Shown here piece after piece: positions 56,760 to 64,000 of a stretch of DNA of 64,000 bases. Positions within the stretch are counted from its first letter, which is position 1. Each line of letters opens with the position of its first letter. Origin of the DNA: Leguminivora glycinivorella (taxonomy: Eukaryota > Arthropoda > Insecta > Lepidoptera > Tortricidae); NCBI RefSeq assembly GCF_023078275.1, contig NC_062973.1, positions 20,020,956-20,084,955 of the forward strand. The letters are read 5' to 3'. The notes beneath the pieces are model-generated. The model was given only the letters and a program-made list of their open reading frames with translations. It made no database searches and was not told the DNA's origin. A program made the position numbers and the translations under genes.

Positions 56760-57010
56760 CATTAAAAAAAAACCGGAGCTGGGTCTCGAACCTGAGATCT
56801 CAAAAATGCAAGTCAGATACTCTAACCCCTAAGCCAAAAAACGAGGTGCCGCCGGCTCAAAATATTGAATCATATTCAGATGTGGTTACTCGGCAATGTA
56901 ATTAATTATTATCTCACTAGGTGGCACTTTTCAACATTGAAAACAGCGCCATCTGTAAATAACTCGAAAACTAAGAGGTACCAGCGACGATAACTCGCGT
57001 TAAGTAGGTC
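56760..57010 (-). mobile_element. tRNA-derived SINE-like element
   Basis: On the minus strand a GCGCCATCT-containing body (56945-57010) precedes a tRNA-like block at about 56768-56845, with the A-box-like TGGCTTAGGGGTTAGAGTA and B box GGTTCGAGACC, then a T-rich tail. The layout (body, then tRNA-like part, then short tail) matches the elements at 49035-49244 and 17133-17696. The tRNA fold is degenerate. Confidence 0.5.
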
Positions 57011-57324
57011 GCTACACGATGTACTGAGTTACCAATCTTTCTTTATTTAATTAATCTATGATGGTAACCGACAAAGTGGGATATTTTACTAAACAACCTC
57101 ACATATTTTATAAAATTTTAGTAAGTAATAAAAATGCTACAACGTAATATTTAATTTTGCGGAATAAAAATATTTGAAAGAATAGTTTTGTACATTTTTT
57201 TTTCAAAATTATCATATTTTTATTTTATGCGTAAAGGGGAAAACTAATGTTCACTTAATACGGATTTCAATTTAACAGGCATATGACAATTGGTATAGTT
57301 AGCAAAATTATTAACTTTACAAAA
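57011..57324. other. No supported feature
   Basis: AT-rich non-coding sequence. Confidence 0.35.
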
Positions 57325-57624
57325 TGAGCGTATTCAGAATCGAGGATAGTATGATTGGTGGATTTGAAGTTTACCGTCAAGACGTCTCAGTTTCAGTACC
57401 CGGCGAAAAAAAAGGATGAAGAAAACCCTCACTGTATACCAAAGACATATATAACTCCGTATAGACAGATAAAGTCTAAGAAAAAAACGTACCTCAGTAC
57501 CATACAGAACAAGGTACGATGGCCTAGATGGGATTACACCTTTGGGGGACGCTCAGCTTGTGACGAGAAATTGCAGTCTATGCGCTGTGATTACACATTT
57601 TACTTTGACAGTAACTCTCTATAA
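57325..57624 (+). pseudogene. Possible frameshifted ORF, unrecognised protein
   Basis: From ATG at 57325 one frame reads MSVFRIEDSMIGGFEVYRQD and continues to an A8 run near 57405, where it stops soon after. The overlapping frame continues to 57624 with KTYITPYRQIKSKKKTYLS and RWDYTFGGRSACDEK. A slip in the A8 run would connect them. I recognise no family. It may be a gene or retroelement relic. Confidence 0.25.
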
Positions 57625-57993
57625 TACTCAATCCTCTTTGCTGCATACACAACGGTACTGATTCATATTTTCAAGGGTAATGAACTTAGGTATTTCCGTA
57701 TTGATATTTTCCCGTCTGGAAGGGTGAGCCGCTTCAATTATTCATAGCTCCCTTCACCTGCAGTGCAAGGGTTGAAACTTGAAACTTACACTGCACGTGA
57801 AGTGTTATTTTAACCGCTAAACTTCAGACGTCTAGGAAACGCTTTCTTAACAAAAAAATTAAGACAGTTTCCGTCTTACAATAAACTTATGTTTTTAGAC
57901 TAGTTTTGGTGATAATAATATTTCAAGCCATATTTTCGATGGCATCTATCGTCTATCATAGTCACATTGAATCTTGACAGGATAAACATATGC
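57625..57993. other. No supported feature
   Basis: Non-coding sequence. Confidence 0.35.
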
Positions 57994-58522
57994 ATTTTTA
58001 GGGTTCCGTAGGAACCCTTATAGTTTCGCCATGTCTGTCTGTCCGTCCGTCCGCGGATAATCTCAGTAACCGTTAGCACTAGAAAGCTGAAATTTGTTAC
58101 CAATATGTATATCAATCGCGCCAACAAAGTGCAAAAATAAAAAATGGAAAAAAATGTTTTATTAGGGTACCCCCCTACATGTAAAGTGGGGGCTGATATT
58201 TTTTTTCATTCCAACCCCAACATGTGATATATTGTTGGATAGGTATTTAAAAATGAATAAGGGTTTACTAAGATCGTTTTTTGATAATATTAATATTTTC
58301 GGAAATAATCGCTCCTAAAGTAAAAAAAAGTGCGTTCCTCCCCTCGAACTTTTGAACCATATGTTTAAAAAATATGAAAAAAATCTCAAAAATAGAACTT
58401 CATAAAGACTTTCTAGGAAAATTGTTTTGAACTTGATAGGTTCAGTAGTTTTTGAGAAAAATACGGAAAACTACGGAACCCTACACTGAGCGTGACCCGA
58501 CACGCTCTTGGCCGGTTTTAAT
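57994..58522 (-). mobile_element. TAGGGTTCCGTAG repeat, copy 2 (inverted relative to copy 1)
   Basis: Begins TAGGGTTCCGTAGGAACCCT and ends 'ctcttggccggtttta'. Every block of copy 1 (18028-18590) is present in reverse order. The GTCC/GTCT repeat is short here. Confidence 0.85.
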
Positions 58523-58762
58523 ATCTCTTAACAAAAATCATATTGAAACTAAGGAATATTTCTTATAAGAGGCTCTTGGTAGCTACTGTAGCTAGACGTT
58601 AAATTAAATTTGACACCAGAGCCACGATCATTAGTTTTTGACGATTTTTTTTATTTATTAAGAAACCAAACAATCATATAAAAAGTAAATAACCGTTTAG
58701 GTGCGCTGTACACTTTCTCCATACAATGAATGACAATTCCCGTGATGTTTACGCTATCGAGT

Positions 58763-59267
58763 TAAGAGGATACGGTAGCGAAAATGGAGAGGAGCCCCCT
58801 TTCAACTTAGGAATTTCAGTTAAATATACAAGTGTTATTAACTAGATTTATCGAAAAAAAATTGTCCATTAAGAACAACTCAGTCAAAAGATATTTAAAA
58901 AAAAATTTTTAAAATCGAGGTTCCGCTCTCTACTTTCCTCCTTCAAAACTTAATCAATCGGAACTAAATTTGAAAATCTGAATAACAATGTAATAATCTA
59001 TGTCGGACTGTTTAGCTTTTTTGGTTAATTGTTACCAATCTTGAGTATCACACCTTTTTTTGCGCCACAATGAAAAAGGCCGTTTTTGGAAATTTATGAT
59101 TGGCTAGAGTCTTTAAAAAGCAGAATATCAAAAAAATCAAAACGATCCGACACAGATAAAAATAATAACAATCTGTGTTGAAAAAATCATTGCTCTATCT
59201 TCAAAAACCAGGGAGGAAATAGTCGAGAGCGTTTGTATGGAAAATTGACCCCTACCGTATCGTCTTA
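58763..59267. mobile_element. Non-autonomous element with AAGA(G/C)GATACGGTAG ends
   Basis: TTAAGAGGATACGGTAG at the left and CTACCGTATCGTCTTA at the right are inverted with one mismatch in the core. TA on both sides is a possible TSD. The interior has poly-A-rich arms and no coding frame. Confidence 0.6.
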
Positions 59268-60419
59268 GTTATTAAAAATTCATGGAAGTCGCACAGATAT
59301 TATATTACGAAACAATATTCCAAGGTTCAAGGCGAAAGCCGATTAAAGAGCTTAAAATGTTCGTTTCCTCATTTTGTGGGTGTACTAAGCTATTACCTAA
59401 ATTATGTAAGTATTGTTTCCTTATCATTCTTTTACTTTATTTTTATACGGATTACCCTTGAGTCTTGAGATATAAGGTCGCAATGATTTAAGAAAACTCG
59501 ACATTGAGCTTCCTTACGTCTTTATACAAGACCTTCTGGGCAAGCTTACTCCATCGTGGGCCACGTCTTTGCCTTTGGCTAGTCTGTGGCCAAGAGTAAG
59601 CCCATTTATGAGAAAAAAAACCTGCTATAATATGACTTTGTAAAAACTGCCCTGTCCCTATTATAAAATCGTTACCACTTGTAATAAGAAACTAAATATG
59701 AGTATATTATTATAAAGGTACAAAAACTAATGACTCCCATATTTACAAACAGATGGCTGTCTACTTGTCTAGTGTCTATACTCGCAGTTAAAACTCGTAA
59801 GTGTAATCCAGCAAGTAAGTGTGAATTGATTATGATTCAGCTGCACGTGTTTAAGAAAGGAAAATACAACGCAGTAGAAACATTTCGCAAAGTTACGATG
59901 TCCTCTTCGTGATGCCAATGTCAATGTCGTCTGGCACATGTCAACAGAGGTAGCGATTTATAGTCCGCCATGTGTGTTTTTAAACCAGGATTTCTGAATT
60001 CTGTAGTAGGCTTCTTGAGGTCTGGGATTAGAAGTCAAGCTGCGGTTTGACAAATATTTATTACGCATACCTATGACACTCTTCTAGAGATCCCGGTCTA
60101 CCAATATTTCTACGCAAAATTTTACCAGCGATTGTTTAGCGGTAGAGAGAAATATTGAATTTTTTTTCGGGAATTTTTAGAAAATATTAATGTTTTTTTC
60201 TTTTATGAAACAGTCGCCATATCAAGATTTTGTGTTTTTGCAAATTCCTCGAACATAAGGGCCTTACGACCAGAATCGAATAATACTTATTAGAGACCTG
60301 TAACGAATTTGACAAATCGGTATCGAATCGCAGTGAGATCCTATAAGCATTTTAGAGTGAGAGAGTAAGTTAAACAATCGGTGATATTCAAATTTGTCCA
60401 AAAGAATTGCTTGTATACT
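59268..60419. other. Mostly featureless; possible retroelement scrap at 59530-59605
   Basis: GTGGGCCACGTCTTTGCCTT..'agtctgtggccaagagtaag' reads like a phrase from lepidopteran retroelements, but I cannot place it. Nothing else is supported. Confidence 0.25.
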
Positions 60420-60495
60420 ACAAAAGGTTATGGTGACCGCTTTCCATCAGGCTGGCTGTATACCCGTTTGCCACCGACGTGGTATAAAAAAAACT
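60420..60495 (+). mobile_element. 3' fragment of the 'ccaccgacgtagtataaaa' repeat
   Basis: GGTGACCGCTTTCCATCAGG, then 'ccgtttgccaccgacgtgg' and 'tataaaaaaaa', matches 38656-38722. Confidence 0.65.
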
Positions 60496-60691
60496 GCTTC
60501 ATAAAAACTCACGTGCACTTGTTATCTAGTACACAAAATCATAATAGGCACTTAAATGTGTACTTTAATGTTTATAGTTTCTTTGTTTCGTGAAAAACTT
60601 AATTAAAAACTAAATTTGAAAAACCTTCCAATAAGTAATTAAGTTAGATGAAGTCACGCTATCCGAGACGCTAAACTTCGCAAATTGAAGT

Positions 60692-60842
60692 ACCGTGGTC
60701 CGTGAACCAATTGGAACCATAAGCTAATCTATAACCATGTCAAAATGACAAGCAGTACCTAAGAGATTTCTTACAATCTGATTTTTAAACGTCACTATGA
60801 CATAGTTCTACAGTGGCCTAGGGTTCCAATTGGTTGACTGTA
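60692..60842. mobile_element. MITE with AACCAATTGGAACC arms
   Basis: 'gaaccaattggaacc' at 60706 and 'ggttccaattggtt' at 60820 anchor arms of about 55 bases that also pair 'atgtcaaaatgac' with 'gtcactatgacat'. Outer ends are approximate. Confidence 0.6.
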
Positions 60843-61140
60843 CCTATCTGAACCAGCCAATTTCAACGAAACGACATGAAGTAAGGCCTTGGTGGCCTTT
60901 TTATCTAATTGGCTATTCGTTAGGTTAGTGATGGCCAGAGCCCTTAAGTTACTGATAGGTAAAATCACTTGGAATGAAAATTTATGGAACTGTTCCATTA
61001 CGTTATTAATTAAATGAATGGATTTTTTCAACAATTTGCAGGGCGGTAGCTAACACGAGTGTAACGTTGAAAAATTTGGTAAAAATTGCAATTGATGCAA
61101 ATACAAAATAAGGTTTTTGTACCTTTTGGTACGGAACCCT
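60843..61140. other. No supported feature
   Basis: The minus-strand frame across here is AT-driven and overlaps the MITE. Confidence 0.35.
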
Positions 61141-61358
61141 GCCGATTTTTTATTAGCTACATTATTGTATGAGCATATTTAAGTACGTACAAATAAAATC
61201 AATCTGTATCTTAATTATTTTCACTTGTGAATTTTGACGGTGTAAAAGATTTTTTTTTTAATATGAGTGTACAAATAAGTGTATACAGAGTGCAAATATA
61301 ACTATAAATATTTGGTAAACACAACTCCACAATCCTCCATATTAAGTGTAGGCAACTC

Positions 61359-61400
61359 CTACTGAACGCTGGTCCTATCTTTCCAGGAACCGGATCTTAC
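61359..61400 (-). CDS. Possible terminal coding exon
   Basis: A very strong acceptor on the minus strand (TTGTTTTTTTCTTTCAG) is followed at 61400 by GTAAGATCCGG... In phase 0 this reads VRSGSWKDRTSVQ and stops at 61359. The sequence downstream is AT-rich and contains AATAAA near 61148-61153, suitable for a 3' UTR of about 200 bases. The exon starts with GTAAG, so the same site also looks like a donor; a recursive-splice (AG|GTAAG) site in a long intron is an alternative explanation. The upstream exons would lie beyond the window or are not recognised. Confidence 0.3.
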   Translation of the reverse strand, partial: VRSGSWKDRTSVQ

Positions 61401-61583
61401 CTGAAAGAAAAAAACAACATTAAAAAATCAGGAATAAATTAATGATGCATACTTAAATACAGGAAGCGTTTTACTGATTAGGTAAGCAAAACAATGGCAA
61501 CCAGTACCTATTATAATTATTATCTCTCGTTAGAGAAACAAGTGTATTGAATAATGTTTGCTTCCTTACCAAGAAGGTAAAAT

Positions 61584-61704
61584 AAATGAAAATGAAATAT
61601 TTATTTTTCAAGTAGGCATATTACAATACGAATATGAACTTCAAATAAAGCTACGCCGGCTCTAACCCTACGCCTAGAATATTTCAGTCCCCCCTCAGTT
61701 GGAC
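61584..61704 (-). mobile_element. 5'-truncated LINE 3' end, same family as 4440-4939
   Basis: The minus strand reads AACTGAGGGGGGACTGAAAT, 'ggcgtagggttagagccggc' and 'aatatgcctacttgaaaaat', and ends in ATTTCATTTTC. It is the shortest of the three copies. Confidence 0.8.
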
Positions 61705-61883
61705 TTAATAAACTTATGATAAAATCTTTCAAGATATAGATGTTTACAACAGTGTGATTGATATGATTGGGTTTAGGCTTTATATTTGGATTTGGATACA
61801 GACGGACACCGCCACTGACCTATGTATACCTACTTGTATGTATAGAACTGTACATAGTAATAATCTTACGTGGAAGCATATAC

Positions 61884-62405
61884 TAAAGTTATCAAGCCGA
61901 TAAAGTTCGTTTGTCCCTTTCCGACGTATTGGTGTGATAGGAAGGGACAAACGAACTTTTCCCCTCACTAGCTCGGAAACACGTGTTTTGTCCTTTAATA
62001 CCAGCGGGTAAAAACGCATTTTATCCACTAGTGGGTAAAGTAATTTGTCCTTGAATAAAGTCAAATTAACTGCTTTAAAATTGATAAAAGTAGGTGAATC
62101 TAGTAATAAAGATGATTTACCACCTGTGGAACTACTGGAAGCAGTGATAAACGCATTTTTTGCGTTGTAGTTTCCTCGCTATAGTGAGGGGAAAAGTTTT
62201 GTATTACACTCGGGTGCAAATGTATTTTACTTCTCGTGTGTTAAAAAACTCGCAAGTTCAGGATTCTATTTTCGAACCACTCGCTTCGCTCGTGGTCCAA
62301 CTATAGAATCCTTTCGCTTGCTCGTTTTTCAATTCCACACTCGGCGTTAAAATACAACTTTGCCCCCTTGTGTAACAAATAACTATTATCGGCTTGATAA
62401 CTTTA
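61884..62405. mobile_element. Palindromic MITE split by a double-foldback element
   Basis: TAAAGTTATCAAGCCGATAA..GTTCGTTTGTCCCTTTCC at 61884 pairs with GGAAGGGACAAACGAACTTT (to about 61959) plus ATCGGCTTGATAACTTTA (62388-62405). The right arm is interrupted by the 430-bp element. The mirror arm supplies the exact pre-insertion sequence. Confidence 0.85.
61958..62387 (+). mobile_element. 430-bp double-foldback element, copy d
   Basis: Full-length with intact capping stem (CCACTCGCTTCGCTCGTGG). It is inserted in the right arm of the palindromic MITE with at most one duplicated base, because the empty site inferred from the left arm is GAACTTTATCGGC. In all four copies the base on each side can be read as T, so a T|T target without TSD is consistent. 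Confidence 0.85.
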
Positions 62406-62636
62406 ATGAACGTTTATGAATAAGAAGGGAGTTTGGGCACAGAATATATAATAGTACAAGTACAGAAGGCCCACTGCTTTGATGTTCACGAAATGCCGCC
62501 TTTTTAAATACCTACAAAATTCTTACAAAGAAACGAGCCGCACGTGCGCGGCGTCCGGCCGTAGGGTTACCTATGGATTAAAATGAATTAATACTCACAT
62601 AAAATTTTATACTATTATATTCAAGTCTTGGCTACT

Positions 62637-62765
62637 TTCTGGGTATATACTGTATTTATATATTTTTGTTCAAGTTCCAACATTACAAGCCTTATTGAAC
62701 TTTTCCGTGGGACTTAATCACTAGTAGATCTGTGTAAGAATGTCCTATGGTATTAATTTTATTCA
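62637..62765 (+). mobile_element. 3' fragment of the tRNA-derived SINE
   Basis: 'tatttgtatatt'-like start, then 'cattacaagccttattgaac', 'ttccgtgggacttaatc' and 'tgtgtaagaatgtcctatgg', matching the 3' half of 50800-51057 with substitutions. Confidence 0.7.
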
Positions 62766-62799
62766 TGATGTCTATTTAACTAAGTATTATTAGTCATTC

Positions 62800-63115
62800 C
62801 ACACGCGGACATCGCATATGAACCTTAAAAAAACTCGCGACGTAAAGTAACAATAGAAAGTGCGAACGTGCGTTCCGTGAGAACGCACGCCACCCCTGAG
62901 TAGGCCGCGAACTCGCGGCCGCCAGGATATACTTGTAGCGCGGCGATAGAATCGCGGAGTGAGCCGCCCCACAAAACTTGCTCCGAAGAAACAGACACGA
63001 TATTGCCCAAATTTTGTAAACTTTGCTCTAAGCGATAGGCTCTGTAGAGGTCGATACAGACGGCCTGTGACCAACTGGATTGCAGATTACGGCATGTCGT
63101 TGCCGGTCGTCTTGC
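62800..63115. other. CpG-rich island-like segment
   Basis: Dense CpG (ACTCGCGGCCGCCAGG, 'agcgcggcgatagaatcgcg') in otherwise AT-rich DNA. A perfect GTGCGTTC-CGTGA-GAACGCAC hairpin lies at 62869-62889. A 94-codon minus-strand frame crosses it (RFYRRATSISWRPRVRGLL), but I find no splice sites or domain. It could be a promoter or first exon of a minus-strand gene, or a GC-rich repeat. Confidence 0.3.
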
Positions 63116-64000
63116 AGTAATTTACGCGGATATTACAGTGGTTTGCACGGGCTATATCATGTTTTCAGGAATAAAGGTTTGTACCAAAACGTAAAAGCGC
63201 CATTAAATATATAAGTATGCTTCCACATTAGGTCATTACAATGTACAATTGTACAGTTGTATACATAGGCTAGGCATACACAGGTCAGTGTCCGGTCCAA
63301 CAATTTTCGTCAATCGTTCTAATTACATCCTCATTATTTTGAAATGATTGACCATTTCCTCTTCGTTTTCGTGCGGATTGGCGTTTCTTCGCACTAATCA
63401 TTTCGGCATTACGACGGACAACGGTTGCTGAATTGAATTGTCAATTATTTCATCTTCATACAGTTTTTTGAGTGTTGTTTTCGACAAATGTGAGGTCTTC
63501 AGAAAATGAATGTTGTGGGAAATCCCTTTGAAAAAAAAAGCATGTGGATTTTATATAAAAATCATATAGTAATGGGGTGATTTGCACTGAAGGAGTGACC
63601 AAAACAATATTTGTTATTTATGAATTTGGCAACTTTATAGGTATTTTTGTACCTATATTATGCAGTTGTAAGTATTTACCTACTTACAAAAAAACTTACG
63701 AGGACTTTAACATTATTGTTAAAAAAATAACAAGTGTATTTGACATTTGCAATTTTTGCGGCTAACCATTTGCCAAACGTTTCTTAAGTAGGTACAATAA
63801 AAAGTCGGGTACTTATGAGATTGAGTAGATCAGCCCACAACTCATCTCATATGGTCATCGACCCTGTCAGTCCTTCCTCCTCGGGGCAAGCGTTCTTGAG
63901 CAAAAATATTTTAAAATCGCCGGATTTTGTAAAGAATGACAATAATTATTCATGTATTCTTAATTTAGCATTGGTCGGGTCAGAGTTTGCCATCAGGGTT
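63116..64000. other. No supported feature
   Basis: Non-coding AT-rich sequence. The small frame near 63577 is repetitive in character. Confidence 0.35.

Overview
The window is AT-rich animal nuclear DNA. It has no bacterial-style gene density, and the ORFs above 60 codons are mostly chance or repeat shadows. The repeats place it in Lepidoptera (moths and butterflies): the TAGGGTTCCGTAG repeat with its GGAC microsatellite, Helitron-like TCCATACT...CTAG elements, the tRNA-derived SINE whose body reads 'gatgagcacagatatttg', RTE-type LINE tails, and LINE 3' ends that close in AATAAA plus short tandem tails. These family assignments rest on recognition, not on a database search. I cannot name the species.

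Most of the window looks intronic or intergenic and is filled with small transposons. Some boundaries can be read to the base from target-site duplications (TSDs): a hAT-type MITE (472-922), a Mutator-like element (16541-17815) carrying a nested retroposed insertion (17133-17696), PIF/Harbinger-like elements (26663-26918, 32219-32351, 53948-54055, 54979-55621), Tc1/mariner-like elements (35695-37133, 38992-39125) and three Helitron-like elements (37656, 47562, 51269). Other families occur as several copies: a 430-bp double-foldback element (four near-complete copies plus fragments), a foldback family with an AATCGGCT core (three copies), and LINE 3' ends or C-terminal fragments.

Coding evidence is thin and all on the minus strand. 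Three short segments with good splice signals (42320-42392, 35559-35612, 25487-25516) join in one open frame. I read them as the 5' coding exons of one unidentified gene with long introns, with possible alternative exons at 56114-56179 and 31929-32194. A second candidate is a compact two-exon gene at 8622-9293. A third is a terminal exon at 61359-61400. A two-frame protein relic lies at 11844-12420. I recognise none of these proteins.

The most unusual structures are a perfect 129-bp inverted repeat inside the nested retroposon, a fully palindromic Tc1-type element with arms of about 550 bp, a perfect 29-bp hairpin with a 3-nt loop, a near-perfect 62-bp hairpin, SINEs whose tRNA-like part lies near the 3' end, and one double-foldback insertion whose empty site can be read from the mirror arm of the MITE it hit. 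I saw no CRISPR arrays, rRNA genes or intact tRNA genes.
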